DNA of 64,000 bases from Desulfovibrio sp. MES5. Its GTDB lineage: Bacteria > Desulfobacterota > Desulfovibrionia > Desulfovibrionales > Desulfovibrionaceae. Below the pieces are notes generated by a model. That model was not told the DNA's origin. It did no database searches and worked only from the letters and a program-made list of their open reading frames with translations. Where the stretch lies: the NCBI RefSeq assembly GCF_002237645.1, contig NZ_MJUZ01000014.1:1-64000 (forward strand), read 5' to 3'. Below, in pieces: positions 45,965-56,369 of the stretch; within the stretch, counting starts at the first letter, position 1; the number at the start of each line of letters is the position of its first letter. The translations under genes were made by a program, and so were the position numbers.

Positions 45965-47374
45965 ATGAGTAAAACCCTTTCCTGCTTCAAAGCCTATGAT
46001 GTTCGGGGCCGTGTGCCCGATGTTCTCAACGCCCCCCTGGCGCATGCCCTGGGCCGGGCTGTGGTGGAAGTGCTTGGCGCGCGCCATGTGGTGCTGGGCC
46101 GGGACGCCCGCCTTTCCGGGCCTGCTCTGCGCGACGCGCTTGCCGACGGTCTGCGCCAGGCCGGGGCCAATGTTACGGATATCGGCCTCTGCGGCACGGA
46201 AGAAATTTATTATGCCGCCGCCAACAGGCCCTTTGACGCAGGCGTCATGATTACCGGCAGCCATAACCCGGCGGATGAAAACGGCTTCAAGCTCGTTCGC
46301 GGCGGGGCCATTCCCGTGAGCGGCGATTCCGGCCTGTTTGCCCTGCGCGACCGTGTGGCCGAACTGCTGGCGGACGATGCCCGCCCCCCCGAAGGGGACG
46401 CGGCTCCTTCTGCCCTGCACGGGGACTCCTTCAGGGCCGAATACGTGCGCTGGCTGCTCGACTACAGCGGCGCTGGCCAGAGCGCGTCCGCGCCGGGCCG
46501 CAGGCCTCTCAAAATCGTGGCCGATGCGGGCAATGGCTGTGCGGGCCTTGTGCTGCAGGGACTGGCAAAAAATCTGCCCTTTGATTTCACCTGCCTGCAC
46601 ATGGAGCCTGACGGCTCGTTTCCCAATGGCGTGCCGAACCCCCTTTTGCCGGAACGCCGCGCCGCCACCGCCGCCGCCGTGCGCGAAGCCGGAGCAGATA
46701 TGGGCATTGCCTGGGACGGAGATTTTGACCGCTGCTTTTTTTATGACGGCGACGGCAACTTCATTGAAGGCTACTACTGCATAGGTCTGCTGGCGCAGGA
46801 ACTGCTGCGGCGCGCTCCGGGCGGCAAGGTCGTGCATGACACGAGGGTTTACTGGAACACCCGTGAAGTGGTGCTGGCCGCAGGCGGCCAGCCTGTCATG
46901 GGCAAAACCGGCCATGCCTTCATGAAGGAACGCATGCGCGCCGAAGACGCCGTATACGGCGGCGAAATGAGCGCCCACCATTATTTTCGGGATTTTGCCT
47001 ATTGCGATTCCGGCATGCTTCCGTGGCTGCTGACGGCGGCATTGCTGCAGCGCACCGGGCGCCCGCTGGCGGAACTTGTGGCCGAGCGCATGGACGCCTA
47101 TCCGTGCAGCGGCGAAATCAACCGTCGCGTGCAGGACGCGCCCGCCCTCATGCGACTGGTGCATGACAACTATGCGCCCCAGGCCGTCCACGAGGACAGC
47201 ATTGACGGCGTGAATCTGGAGTTTGCGGACTGGCGTTTCAATTTGCGCATGTCCAACACCGAACCGCTCCTGCGCCTCAATGTGGAAACCCGCGGCAACC
47301 TCCCTCTGTTGGAAGACAAAACCGCCGAACTTCTGCACCTGCTGGAAGAACGGGGCGGGGCTGTTCCTGCATAG
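45965..47374 (+). CDS. manB: Phosphomannomutase/phosphoglucomutase
   Basis: This enzyme interconverts mannose 6-phosphate and mannose 1-phosphate and so feeds GDP-mannose synthesis. The 469-residue product has the phosphoserine loop TGSHNPADENGFK (Ser99), the metal loop WDGDFDRCFFYDGDG and the sugar loop GGEMSAHHYFRD, followed by the C-terminal phosphate site RMSNTEPLLRLN. Length matches the family. The ATG at 45965 follows TGGGA; the longer frame is not family-like. It leads the polysaccharide locus, followed by manC, gmd and fcl. Confidence 0.93.
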   Translation: MSKTLSCFKAYDVRGRVPDVLNAPLAHALGRAVVEVLGARHVVLGRDARLSGPALRDALADGLRQAGANVTDIGLCGTEEIYYAAANRPFDAGVMITGSHNPADENGFKLVRGGAIPVSGDSGLFALRDRVAELLADDARPPEGDAAPSALHGDSFRAEYVRWLLDYSGAGQSASAPGRRPLKIVADAGNGCAGLVLQGLAKNLPFDFTCLHMEPDGSFPNGVPNPLLPERRAATAAAVREAGADMGIAWDGDFDRCFFYDGDGNFIEGYYCIGLLAQELLRRAPGGKVVHDTRVYWNTREVVLAAGGQPVMGKTGHAFMKERMRAEDAVYGGEMSAHHYFRDFAYCDSGMLPWLLTAALLQRTGRPLAELVAERMDAYPCSGEINRRVQDAPALMRLVHDNYAPQAVHEDSIDGVNLEFADWRFNLRMSNTEPLLRLNVETRGNLPLLEDKTAELLHLLEERGGAVPA

Positions 47375-47500
47375 ACGGGGGGCGGGCCGCCGCTCCCCTG
47401 CGGCAACCTTGTTCTGTATACGCGAATCGTGTACCTTCAGGCCAACCATCACAGCGAATATGCATGAGATCTGCTGTGTGAAACGTCCACCTGAACACAT

Positions 47501-48940
47501 ATGAGTAACTCCATGCAAAACATTGCTCCCGTCATACTTTGCGGCGGCAGCGGCACACGTTTGTGGCCGCTTTCACGCGAAACCTATCCCAAGCAGTTTG
47601 TGGATCTGGGCGAGGGACGCACCCTGTTCAAGGACACGCTCCTGCGGGCGCATGGCACGCCGGCAAGCCTGGAGCCTGTCGTCGTCTGCAATGAAGACCA
47701 CCGCTTTTACGTGACAGCGGCGCTGTACGAATGTGATGTTCGCGCCACCATCCTTTTGGAGCCTGCACCGCGCAACACCGCGCCGGCTATCGCTCTTGCG
47801 GCTTTTGCCCTTGCCTGCGACGGGACGGACCCCCTGATGCTGGTGCTGCCCTCCGACCATGCCATCAATGATGAAGACGTATTCTTTAAAGGGGTCGAAT
47901 CTGCCGCTGCTCTGGCGGAGCAAGGGCATATCGTCACCTTTGGCATCACGCCCACAAGCCCCGAGACGGGCTTTGGCTATATTGAGCAGGGCGAAATTTT
48001 GGGCGACGGGTACCGCGTGGCCCGCTTTGTGGAAAAGCCCGATGCGGCAACCGCGCGAACCATGCTGGATCAGGGCGGCTTTTTGTGGAACAGCGGCATG
48101 TTCCTGCTGCGCGCCTCCGTGTACCTGAAAGAGCTTGAGCGTTTCGCCCCCGAAATACACGCAGCCTGCCGCGCCGCCTGGGATAGGCGCACGACGGACG
48201 GCGCGTTCTGCCGCCCGGACGCCGCCGCATTTCTGGCTTCGCCATCCGATTCCATTGACTATGCGGTGATGGAGCAGACGGACCTTACGACTGTTATCCC
48301 TCTGACCACAGGCTGGAGCGACCTTGGCTCGTGGGAGGCGTTTTACCAGGCAGAACAGGGCGATGACTGCGGCAATGTCTGCCACGGCGACATCCTGACC
48401 CAGGATGCGGAAAACTGCTATTTCAACGCCCAGCACCGTCTCCTTACCGCCATTGGCGTGCGCGACCTTGTGGTTGTGGAGACGAGCGACGCCGTTCTGG
48501 TGGCCCCGCGCGAACGGGTCCAGGACGTCAAAGCCATTGTGGGACGCCTGCGTGCAGCCCAGCGGGCCGAATGCAGACAGCATCCACGGGTCTACCGCCC
48601 CTGGGGCAGCTATGAAACCCTCGTTATGGATGGCCGCTTTCAGGTCAAACGCATCCTTGTCAATCCCGGCGCGGAGCTTTCCCTCCAGATGCACCATCAC
48701 CGCGCCGAACACTGGGTGGTTGTCAGCGGCACTGCTGAGGTGACCAACGGCGACGAAACCCGACTGTATTCAGAAAACCAGTCCACCTACATCCCGGTGG
48801 GAACGCGGCACCGGCTGAAAAATCCCGGCGTCATCCCCCTGGTGCTTATTGAAATCCAGTCCGGCGCGTACCTGGGCGAAGACGATATTGTACGATTTGC
48901 CGATGTGTACGGGCGGGAAGAGAAAACAAGGGAATCATGA
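47501..48940 (+). CDS. manC: Mannose-1-phosphate guanylyltransferase / mannose-6-phosphate isomerase
   Basis: ManC joins mannose 1-phosphate to GTP giving GDP-mannose; the C-terminal cupin provides isomerase activity. The 479-residue product has the nucleotidyltransferase signature ILCGGSGTRLWPLSRETYPK and FVEKPDAATA, then from about residue 365 the cupin (RPWGSYETLVMDGRFQVKRI, LQMHHHRAEHWVVVSGTAEV). No strong ribosome site precedes the first ATG; a second ATG four codons in is possible. Confidence 0.94.
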   Translation: MSNSMQNIAPVILCGGSGTRLWPLSRETYPKQFVDLGEGRTLFKDTLLRAHGTPASLEPVVVCNEDHRFYVTAALYECDVRATILLEPAPRNTAPAIALAAFALACDGTDPLMLVLPSDHAINDEDVFFKGVESAAALAEQGHIVTFGITPTSPETGFGYIEQGEILGDGYRVARFVEKPDAATARTMLDQGGFLWNSGMFLLRASVYLKELERFAPEIHAACRAAWDRRTTDGAFCRPDAAAFLASPSDSIDYAVMEQTDLTTVIPLTTGWSDLGSWEAFYQAEQGDDCGNVCHGDILTQDAENCYFNAQHRLLTAIGVRDLVVVETSDAVLVAPRERVQDVKAIVGRLRAAQRAECRQHPRVYRPWGSYETLVMDGRFQVKRILVNPGAELSLQMHHHRAEHWVVVSGTAEVTNGDETRLYSENQSTYIPVGTRHRLKNPGVIPLVLIEIQSGAYLGEDDIVRFADVYGREEKTRES

Positions 48941-49056
48941 GCGGACCCACAGATTAACGAGTAGACAATGGTTACAACAATGAGTATTCTTATTCGTTTG
49001 ATTCTTTGACAATCAATCCAACCACACAAAACTATACGTAATTACAACATAGAACT

Positions 49057-50205
49057 ATGAAAAAAGCGCTTATAACGGGCATCACTGGTCAGGACGGAGC
49101 CTATCTGGCTGAATTTCTGCTGCACAAAGGCTATGAGGTGCACGGCATCAAACGCCGCGCCTCACTCTTTAACACAGACCGCATTGACCATCTCTACCAG
49201 GACCCGCACACCAATGCGCGACATTTTATACTGCATTATGGCGACCTGAGCGATTCCAGCAATCTTATCCGCATCATGCAGGAAGTGCAGCCGGACGAGG
49301 TGTACAATCTGGCGGCGCAAAGCCATGTGCAGGTGTCTTTTGAGTCGCCGGAATACACGGCAGATGTGGACGCCCTTGGCACTCTGCGCCTGCTGGAGGC
49401 CATTCGTGTTGCCGGGCTGACAACAAAGGCCAAATTCTACCAGGCGTCCACCTCTGAACTTTTCGGCCTGGTGCAAGAAGTGCCTCAAACCGAAAAAACG
49501 CCCTTCTACCCCCGGTCCCCGTACGCCTGCGCCAAACTCTATGCCTACTGGATTACGGTCAATTACCGTGAAGCCTATGGCATGTATGCCTGCAATGGCA
49601 TCCTTTTCAATCACGAATCGCCCATCCGCGGCGAAACCTTTGTGACGCGCAAGATCACTCGCGCTCTTTCCCGTATGGTGCTGGGGCTTCAGGATTGTCT
49701 CTATCTCGGCAATATGGATGCCAAGCGCGACTGGGGCCACGCCCGCGACTACGTGGAGATGCAATGGCTCATGCTGCAGCAGGAAAAGCCGGAGGATTTT
49801 GTCATTGCCACGGGGCGGCAGTTTTCTGTGCGGGACTTTGTCAATACGGCAGCGGCTGAAATGGGCCTGACGCTCACATGGCAGGGTGAGGGCGTGAACG
49901 AGACCGGCACGGTCGCCAGCGTGGACGTGGCCAGACTGCAACAGGCGGCAGGCAACCGGCAGGGCTTGGAGTGTCGTGTCAAGCCCGGCGATGTCATCGT
50001 GCGGGTAGACCCACGCTACTTCCGCCCCACCGAAGTGGAAACCCTGCTGGGCAATCCGGCCAGAGCCAAAGAAAAGCTGGACTGGGAACCGCGCACAACC
50101 TTTGAAGACATGGTGGCCGAAATGGCTCGCGAAGACCTGGCCCTCAGCATGCGCGATGCCGTGTGCAAGGTGGCCGGGTTCAAGACGTTCTGCCATAACG
50201 AGTAG
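49057..50205 (+). CDS. gmd: GDP-mannose 4,6-dehydratase
   Basis: Gmd converts GDP-mannose to GDP-4-keto-6-deoxymannose, the first step towards GDP-fucose. The 382-residue short-chain dehydrogenase has the NADP motif [15 protein letters not shown], the catalytic [20 protein letters not shown] (Tyr and Lys of YxxxK form) and [19 protein letters not shown]. Length is typical. The 116 bases upstream are AT-rich and may carry an internal promoter, but no well spaced one was identified. Confidence 0.96.
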   Translation: MKKALITGITGQDGAYLAEFLLHKGYEVHGIKRRASLFNTDRIDHLYQDPHTNARHFILHYGDLSDSSNLIRIMQEVQPDEVYNLAAQSHVQVSFESPEYTADVDALGTLRLLEAIRVAGLTTKAKFYQASTSELFGLVQEVPQTEKTPFYPRSPYACAKLYAYWITVNYREAYGMYACNGILFNHESPIRGETFVTRKITRALSRMVLGLQDCLYLGNMDAKRDWGHARDYVEMQWLMLQQEKPEDFVIATGRQFSVRDFVNTAAAEMGLTLTWQGEGVNETGTVASVDVARLQQAAGNRQGLECRVKPGDVIVRVDPRYFRPTEVETLLGNPARAKEKLDWEPRTTFEDMVAEMAREDLALSMRDAVCKVAGFKTFCHNE

Positions 50206-50211
50206 CCCCGC

Positions 50212-51153
50212 ATGGACAAAAGTTCGCTTATCTATGTAGCTGGACATCGCGGCCTTGTGGGCAGCGCCATATGTCGCGCCCTTGCCCGGGCTGGCTATAA
50301 CAATCTGCTTACGCGCACCCATGCGGAGCTTGATCTGTGCGATCAGGCCGCCGTAAGTGACTTTTTTGTGCAGCACAGGCCCGATATTGTGGTTCTTGCT
50401 GCCGCCAAGGTAGGCGGCATCCATGCCAATGCCACCTATCCGGCGGAGTTTATCTACGAGAACCTGCAGATACAGAATAACGTCATTGACAGCGCCTACC
50501 GCAATAGCTGCAAAAAGCTGCTGTTTCTTGGCTCGTCATGTATCTACCCCAAGATGTGCCCCCAGCCCATCAAGGAGGAGTATCTGCTCACCGGGGCTCT
50601 GGAACCCACCAACGACGCTTACGCCCTGGCGAAAATCGCGGGAATCAAGATGTGCCAGGCCTATCGCAGGCAGTACGGCTTTGACGCCATCAGCGCCATG
50701 CCCACCAACCTGTACGGTCCCGGCGACAATTACCATCCTGAAAACAGCCATGTGATACCGGCGCTCATCCGGCGGTTTCATGAAGCCAAGATCTCTGAAG
50801 CCGAGAAAGTGATCATATGGGGCACGGGCAACGCTCTGCGTGAATTCCTGTATGTGGACGACATGGCAGAAGCCTGCGTATTCCTGCTGAAAAACTACTC
50901 GGATTTTGAACACGTCAACGTAGGCTGCGGCTCTGACATCAGCATCATTGAGGCCGCCCGTCTTATCGCCAGGGTTGTGGGCTTTGCAGGCAAGATTGAC
51001 ACTGACCCCACAAAGCCCGATGGCACGCCGCGCAAACTTATGGATTGCAGCAAACTTTTCAGTATGGGCTGGAAGCCGCGTGTGGGTTTGGAAGAAGGCA
51101 TGCAAGCTGCGTACAGCGACTTTTTGCAACACCAGCATAAACGAGGTTATTAG
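50212..51153 (+). CDS. fcl: GDP-L-fucose synthase
   Basis: Fcl epimerises and reduces the Gmd product to GDP-L-fucose. The 313-residue product has [17 protein letters not shown], the diagnostic [19 protein letters not shown], active-site [20 protein letters not shown] and [11 protein letters not shown]. It starts six bases after gmd. Together with the GT11-type gene at 58441 it shows that the glycan contains fucose. Confidence 0.96.
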   Translation: MDKSSLIYVAGHRGLVGSAICRALARAGYNNLLTRTHAELDLCDQAAVSDFFVQHRPDIVVLAAAKVGGIHANATYPAEFIYENLQIQNNVIDSAYRNSCKKLLFLGSSCIYPKMCPQPIKEEYLLTGALEPTNDAYALAKIAGIKMCQAYRRQYGFDAISAMPTNLYGPGDNYHPENSHVIPALIRRFHEAKISEAEKVIIWGTGNALREFLYVDDMAEACVFLLKNYSDFEHVNVGCGSDISIIEAARLIARVVGFAGKIDTDPTKPDGTPRKLMDCSKLFSMGWKPRVGLEEGMQAAYSDFLQHQHKRGY

Positions 51154-51158
51154 CGCCC

Positions 51159-51980
51159 ATGGCTCACGAGCTTGTTATTGAGGCCGGTCACGCCGAACGG
51201 CAATACTGGAAAGATCTGTGGCGCTACCGGGAACTTTTTCTCATCTTAACATGGCGCGATGTGGCCGTGCAGTATAAACAGACTGCGGTGGGCATTTTGT
51301 GGGCCGTGCTGCGTCCATTACTGACCATGGCGGCCTTTACCTTCGTGTTTGCCAAGGTAGCAAAGCTACCCTCGGAGGGGGTTGCGCCCTATCCGCTGAT
51401 GGTTTTTGCGGCCATGCTCCCGTGGCAGCTGTTTGCCACCGCCATTGCGGCTACGGCCAATAGCCTTGTTGTTAACAGCAACCTTGTTTCAAAAGTGTAT
51501 TTTCCTCGAATTATCGTTCCCGCCGCCACCATTGGCGTGGCTGTGGTGGACTTTGTAATATCCCTTGTGCTGCTGGCATTAATGATGGTCGCTTATCAGT
51601 ACGTGCCCCCCATACAGGCACTGGCTGTTCTGCCCCTGACCTTGCTTGCCGCCCTTGTGGCCTTGGGGCCAGGCCTTATACTCTGCGCGCTTAATGTCAC
51701 GTACCGCGACTTCCGCATTATTGTTCCCTTTATCACCCAGTTTGGCCTCTATCTTTCACCCGTCGGCTTCTCATCAAGCATAGTCCCCGAAAAATGGCGT
51801 CTACTTTATGAATGCAACCCAATGGTTGGCGTTATCGACGGGTTTCGCTGGGCGGTGTTGGGCTCCATCGAATTTCCGCAGCGAGCCTTATACATAAGCA
51901 TCTTCTGCGCGTTTATTTTTTTGTTTTTGGGCATCAAAATCTTTCGTAAGACCGAGCGCACCTTCGCGGACGTGATTTAG
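51159..51980 (+). CDS. wzm: Polysaccharide ABC exporter permease Wzm
   Basis: Wzm is the membrane half of the ABC exporter that moves undecaprenyl-linked O-antigen or capsule chains to the periplasm. The 273-residue protein has about six hydrophobic segments and the ABC-2 pattern YRELFLILTWRDVAVQYKQT, LLTMAAFTFVFAKVAKL and YLSPVGFSSSIVPEKWR. It lies between fcl and wzt with short gaps, and CGAGG precedes the ATG. Confidence 0.92.
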   Translation: MAHELVIEAGHAERQYWKDLWRYRELFLILTWRDVAVQYKQTAVGILWAVLRPLLTMAAFTFVFAKVAKLPSEGVAPYPLMVFAAMLPWQLFATAIAATANSLVVNSNLVSKVYFPRIIVPAATIGVAVVDFVISLVLLALMMVAYQYVPPIQALAVLPLTLLAALVALGPGLILCALNVTYRDFRIIVPFITQFGLYLSPVGFSSSIVPEKWRLLYECNPMVGVIDGFRWAVLGSIEFPQRALYISIFCAFIFLFLGIKIFRKTERTFADVI

Positions 51981-51989
51981 GATAGACAT

Positions 51990-53255
51990 ATGAAACCCAT
52001 TATCTCCGTTGAAGGGCTCGGCAAGAGCTATACCATCCGACATGAAGGGCAGACGCCCTACAAATCGCTGCGCGAAGAGATTTTTAAACTGCCCAAGCGT
52101 TTGTTGCACAAGGGCAGCCAGAGCCAGGAAGAATTCTGGGCATTGAAAGATGTGAATTTCGACATCATGCCCGGCGACCGCGTGGGCATTATCGGACGTA
52201 ACGGCGCGGGTAAATCTACCCTGCTCAAACTGCTTTCGCGCATTACGGAGCCCACGACCGGGCGCATCACGCTTCGGGGCCGCGTTGCAAGCCTGCTTGA
52301 AGTTGGTACGGGCTTTCACCCGGAGCTCACTGGCCGGGAAAATATTTTCCTCAATGGCGCTATCTTGGGCATGAGTCGGGCAGAAGTTCGCCGTAAGTTT
52401 GATGAAATTGTGGATTTTGCGGGGGTGGAAAAATTTTTGGATACCCCAGTGAAGCGCTATTCGTCAGGCATGTATGTGCGTCTTGCCTTTGCCGTGGCGG
52501 CCCATCTTGAACCCGAAATTCTGATCGTGGATGAAGTGCTCGCCGTGGGCGATATCGATTTCCAGAAAAAATGTCTCGGCAAAATGGAAGGGATCGGCAA
52601 GGAAGGACGTACCGTTCTATTCGTCAGTCACAATTTAAGTTCAGTGCAGCAATTGTGTAATAGGGCTGTTCTTCTGCGCAATGGATTAGTTGTGATGGAC
52701 GATTCCGATGTTCTTTCGGTGATCTCAAAGTACACCAACGATGGGAGCGCAATGCTTACTGCCTGGAAGAATACTGGGATGTTTCAAAATGCTGAAGTCG
52801 TTCCAATGGAAATGTGTCTAAAATTTCCATCTGGGAATATTGTTGATCGGCCAATAGAGTATGATGAAGAAGTTTACATTGAAATTTTGGCAGAAATCAG
52901 GCAAGCTCCTGTTTTTTTCGATATCGCATATTCTGTTTTCTCTGAAGATGGAACGCAACTTTATTCAAATAATTTTTGCGAGCTTACCGAGCAAAGTAGT
53001 ACAGAATATGAGCAAGGTCTCTGGAAATTTAGAACACAGCTTCTTCGTGGAGTTTTGAATGAAGGCAGATACCGCATCGAATACGCAAGTTCTTTATGCA
53101 ACCAAAAGTGGTTAGTGCCGCCAGGCGTTGGGCCTTTTTTGACAGTTGATATAAAATATAAAAATAAATTCAATAGATATTGGCCACATGGTCGTTTCGG
53201 ACTTCTTGCCCCATACCTACCATGGGAAATTAGTCGACATGAACAATTAAAATAA
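51990..53255 (+). CDS. wzt: Polysaccharide ABC exporter ATPase Wzt with C-terminal glycan-binding domain
   Basis: Wzt powers export. The 421-residue product has Walker A IGRNGAGKST, signature KRYSSGMYVRLAFAV and Walker B ILIVDEVLAVGD in the first 240 residues. The extra 170 residues (from about TAWKNTGMFQNAEVVPMEMC) have the length and strand pattern of the Wzt C-terminal beta-sandwich, which recognises a terminal modification on finished chains. Base composition becomes more AT-rich in this C-terminal part. AGGATAG precedes the ATG. Confidence 0.92.
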   Translation: MKPIISVEGLGKSYTIRHEGQTPYKSLREEIFKLPKRLLHKGSQSQEEFWALKDVNFDIMPGDRVGIIGRNGAGKSTLLKLLSRITEPTTGRITLRGRVASLLEVGTGFHPELTGRENIFLNGAILGMSRAEVRRKFDEIVDFAGVEKFLDTPVKRYSSGMYVRLAFAVAAHLEPEILIVDEVLAVGDIDFQKKCLGKMEGIGKEGRTVLFVSHNLSSVQQLCNRAVLLRNGLVVMDDSDVLSVISKYTNDGSAMLTAWKNTGMFQNAEVVPMEMCLKFPSGNIVDRPIEYDEEVYIEILAEIRQAPVFFDIAYSVFSEDGTQLYSNNFCELTEQSSTEYEQGLWKFRTQLLRGVLNEGRYRIEYASSLCNQKWLVPPGVGPFLTVDIKYKNKFNRYWPHGRFGLLAPYLPWEISRHEQLK

Positions 53256-53330
53256 ATTCACAGCGAATATTTTGTTGTTATTCTGGACAATTACTCACCA
53301 AGAACGACATTGATTTCTTCCGGAGGGCAC

Positions 53331-54293
53331 ATGCCTGGTGGCGAATACGCTCCTATTGCAGTTTTTGCCTTTAACCGCCCTGACCATTTGCGGCAAACAT
53401 TACAAGCCCTAAGTCAGAATGATCTAGCGGAGCTCAGCCATGTGACGGTGTTTTGTGATGGGCCTCGGCATGAAGGAGAGAGGGATGCCACAGAATCCGT
53501 GCGACAAGTGGCACGGACAGCGCGGGGCTTTGCCTCATTGCGGGTGGTGGAGCGCAAAGAAAATATGGGGTGTGGCCCATCAATCATTGCTGGCTTGCAA
53601 GAAATGTTTGTAGAGCATGAGTCTTTAATTATCATTGAAGACGATATCGTATTAGCAAAAAATGGGCTAAAATGGTTCAATGTTTGCCTTGAAAAGTATA
53701 AGAATACGCCAGAAGTACTTGCCATTGCGGCTTGGTCGTATCCTGAACGTTTTATGTCCTTCCCTACCGACTATGCTTATGATGCATACTTTTTGCCACG
53801 CTTCCAATGCTGGGGATGGGCCGCGTGGCGAGATCGCATTCAAGGTATAGACTGGATGGTGTCTGACAGTGATTCGTTTTTTGCCTCTCCGGAGCAAATG
53901 GCGAGATTTGCACAGGGCGGGGAGGATCTTGTGCCCACCTTGAAAGCTCAAGTAGCTAAGCAAATTAACACATGGGATATCCAGGTTGCATACAGCGCTT
54001 TTAAGCGCGGACTGTATACCTTAGCTCCGAGATATCCGTACTCCACGAATATAGGAACCCAAGGCGAAGGGACACATGTGGGGAATAGCAAGGATAGACA
54101 TCCATCACTCTATATTGATCTATCCCAAGCCCTGGACATGCCCCATTTACCAGATCAGTGCATTATCGATGAAAGAATCTTAGCTAACTTCAGGGAATCA
54201 CTGCACAAGTATACTCCCCGCGCACCTTTGTGGCAACGTGTGCGGGAGCGGATTAAAAAAATTGGAAGAAAATATGGTAAAAAAAATTTTTAA
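53331..54293 (+). CDS. Glycosyltransferase, GT-A fold
   Basis: The 320-residue product has an N-terminal nucleotide-sugar fold (PIAVFAFNRPDHLRQTLQAL) and a DxD-like acid cluster in SLIIIEDDIVLAKNGLKWF, as in GlcNAc-transferase-like GT-A enzymes. QCWGWAAWRDR is also typical of this group in polysaccharide loci. The ATG at 53331 has a CCGGAGGGCAC site; a TTG at 53310 was rejected. It overlaps the next gene by 20 bases. Donor and acceptor are unknown. Confidence 0.82.
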   Translation: MPGGEYAPIAVFAFNRPDHLRQTLQALSQNDLAELSHVTVFCDGPRHEGERDATESVRQVARTARGFASLRVVERKENMGCGPSIIAGLQEMFVEHESLIIIEDDIVLAKNGLKWFNVCLEKYKNTPEVLAIAAWSYPERFMSFPTDYAYDAYFLPRFQCWGWAAWRDRIQGIDWMVSDSDSFFASPEQMARFAQGGEDLVPTLKAQVAKQINTWDIQVAYSAFKRGLYTLAPRYPYSTNIGTQGEGTHVGNSKDRHPSLYIDLSQALDMPHLPDQCIIDERILANFRESLHKYTPRAPLWQRVRERIKKIGRKYGKKNF

Positions 54294-55446
54294 AAAAGTT
54301 TTGCCCCCTACAATACGCTCGTATTTAAGGTCTTTTTTACGTCACCTAGAGCGGACTTTCATAAAAGATTATTTCCATACCGGCCGAGATAAAAAAGTAT
54401 TAATATCTTATATCGTTGCTCCCTTTATAACCTCTGGATTGAACTCTCACACTAATTTTCAAGAATGCTTCGGAATTGCAAAAATTTTTGATGAGATGGG
54501 TTATTCCATTGATATCATAGATTATAACAGTTCATATGTCCCTGATTATTCCAAATACAGTTGTGTTTTTGGCTTTGGAGACCCTTTTTGCGCCAGTTTT
54601 TATCATCATGTTCCTGGCATGGTGCGCATTCATTATGCAACGGGGGCTCATGTGCATGTGCAAAACCCAGAAACACTTAAACGCGCCATAGATACATACA
54701 AAAAAAAGGGACAATGGCTGCTAAGCTCTTGCCGAATTGTAAAACCAACATGGAGTGAGCAGACAACGCTTTCTAATGCTATGATCGTCCTAGGAAACGA
54801 CTGGACGCGCAATACTTATGCACCATACTTCGACGGACATATATATAATCTTCCCACATCATATAATGCAGCATTGCCACAGTCAATTCTTGATGTGAAA
54901 GATTTTGACCGAGTCAGAAAGCACTATTTATGGTTTGGAAGTGCGGGCGCTATTCATAAAGGCTTAGATTTGGTGCTTGATGTTTTTTCTCAACATACAG
55001 ACAAAACTTTGCATGTTGCAGGATTGAACAATTCAGAAAAAGAGTTTATGAACAGCTTTCACAAAGAATTATCCTTACCCAATATTATTATGCACGGCTT
55101 TGTAGACGTCTCATCTCCGCAATATGCCGATTTAATAAACAATTGTGCATTTGTCATCATGCCTTCATGTGCAGAAGCAGGCTGTACATCTTTGGTTAAT
55201 AGTATGTGCAACGGACTAATTCCTGTTTTTACCCGCCAGTGCGGTGTGGATATAAAAAACTATACTTTGGAAATACAAGATTTGAGCAGTAGCGCCGTGG
55301 AGGACGCCGTAGCACGTTGCGACGCCCTGGACATTGCCACTTTGAGACAAATGTCGAATGCATGTCGACAGGACATCAGAGCAACATGCTCTTTTGAGGC
55401 CTTCCAAAACAATATAAATACCATTCTACAGAAAATACTAAGTTAA
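54274..55446 (+). CDS. Glycosyltransferase, GT-B fold (GT4-like)
   Basis: The 390-residue product has a GT-B layout: an N-terminal region with GLNSHTNFQECFGIAKIFDE and a C-terminal half with LWFGSAGAIHKGLDLVLDVF and the donor-site region FVIMPSCAEAGCTSLVNSMC. The ATG at 54274 has TGGAAG upstream and lies inside the end of the preceding gene. Very AT-rich relative to manB-fcl. Sugar specificity is unknown. Confidence 0.8.
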   Translation: MVKKIFKKVLPPTIRSYLRSFLRHLERTFIKDYFHTGRDKKVLISYIVAPFITSGLNSHTNFQECFGIAKIFDEMGYSIDIIDYNSSYVPDYSKYSCVFGFGDPFCASFYHHVPGMVRIHYATGAHVHVQNPETLKRAIDTYKKKGQWLLSSCRIVKPTWSEQTTLSNAMIVLGNDWTRNTYAPYFDGHIYNLPTSYNAALPQSILDVKDFDRVRKHYLWFGSAGAIHKGLDLVLDVFSQHTDKTLHVAGLNNSEKEFMNSFHKELSLPNIIMHGFVDVSSPQYADLINNCAFVIMPSCAEAGCTSLVNSMCNGLIPVFTRQCGVDIKNYTLEIQDLSSSAVEDAVARCDALDIATLRQMSNACRQDIRATCSFEAFQNNINTILQKILS

Positions 55447-55460
55447 AGCCTGGGAATCAT

Positions 55461-56351
55461 ATGTCCACATCAAAGCCGCATATTGCTGCTATAACATGCC
55501 CGATTTGTACAAATCCTATGCCGTTTGTCTTTTACAAAGAGTTGCTAGGGCGTCATATAGTTGCTTATTATCGTTGCCCAAAGTGCGAGTTGCTCAAAAC
55601 AGAAGAACCCTATTGGTTGGAAGAAGCCTATTCGACCGCCATTGCGGACACGGATGTGGGCCTTGTTGCAAGAAATATGGCAATGCGCGCGAGTTTGCCT
55701 GGGATTTTGCACTCCTTGTTTGATCCAAAAGGTTGTTTCCTGGACTATGCAGGTGGGTACGGAATGCTTTGCAGAATGATGCGTGATGTTGGCTTTAATT
55801 TCTACTGGCAGGACAAGCATTGCCAGAATCTGCTGGCTAAAGGTTGCGACCTACCGCCCAATCATGGTGCTATCGAAGGAATTACCGCGTTTGAAGTGAT
55901 GGAGCACTTGCCAGATCCATCTATTTTTATACAAGAAATTTTTTCAAAACATAAACCACAAGCACTCATCGTAACGACAACTCTATACCAGGGAGAAACC
56001 CCTGGGTTGGACTGGTGGTACTACAGTTTTGAAACGGGTCAGCATATCAGTTTTTTTACCCTCCGAACCCTCAAAGCGTTGTGTCTTCAGTTTGGACTTT
56101 TTCTAAGCAGCATTGGCAGTATACATATATTTTCAAAAAAACCTTTACCAAGATGGAAGCTACGGCTACTCAATTCAGAAAGGCTATTGTCACTATCGAC
56201 TAGACTCGCGGAACGGCATATGCGCTCACTACTAGAGAGTGACTATGAACACGCAAAAAAGTCTTTAACTATTGTGCAAGGTACCAGTTCCAAGACAAAT
56301 TCGGTGGAGGGCGAAATGCTTCTGCGCCATGAACACTGTGTAAAACAGTAA
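55461..56351 (+). CDS. SAM-dependent methyltransferase with N-terminal zinc ribbon
   Basis: The 296-residue product has a four-cysteine knuckle (CPICTNPM and YRCPKCELL) and then a class I methyltransferase domain with the SAM loop CFLDYAGGYGMLCRMMRDVG and AFEVMEHLPDP. Such proteins methylate sugars in surface glycan loci. With an extended Wzt downstream of fcl, a chain-capping methylation is a fair guess. It is preceded by TGGGAATCAT. Confidence 0.8.
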   Translation: MSTSKPHIAAITCPICTNPMPFVFYKELLGRHIVAYYRCPKCELLKTEEPYWLEEAYSTAIADTDVGLVARNMAMRASLPGILHSLFDPKGCFLDYAGGYGMLCRMMRDVGFNFYWQDKHCQNLLAKGCDLPPNHGAIEGITAFEVMEHLPDPSIFIQEIFSKHKPQALIVTTTLYQGETPGLDWWYYSFETGQHISFFTLRTLKALCLQFGLFLSSIGSIHIFSKKPLPRWKLRLLNSERLLSLSTRLAERHMRSLLESDYEHAKKSLTIVQGTSSKTNSVEGEMLLRHEHCVKQ

Positions 56352-56369
56352 TCCGGATGGGGCAATACT

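Noticed and set aside
45920..47518. Minus-strand frame of 532 codons across manB
   Set aside because: Shadow of phosphomannomutase, whose active-site motifs are clear on the plus strand.
48941..49056. Promoter TTGACA ... TATACG before gmd
   Set aside because: The spacing is about 21 bases, too long for a convincing sigma-70 promoter.
49162..50424. Minus-strand frame of 420 codons across gmd
   Set aside because: Shadow of GDP-mannose dehydratase; no ribosome site or motifs.
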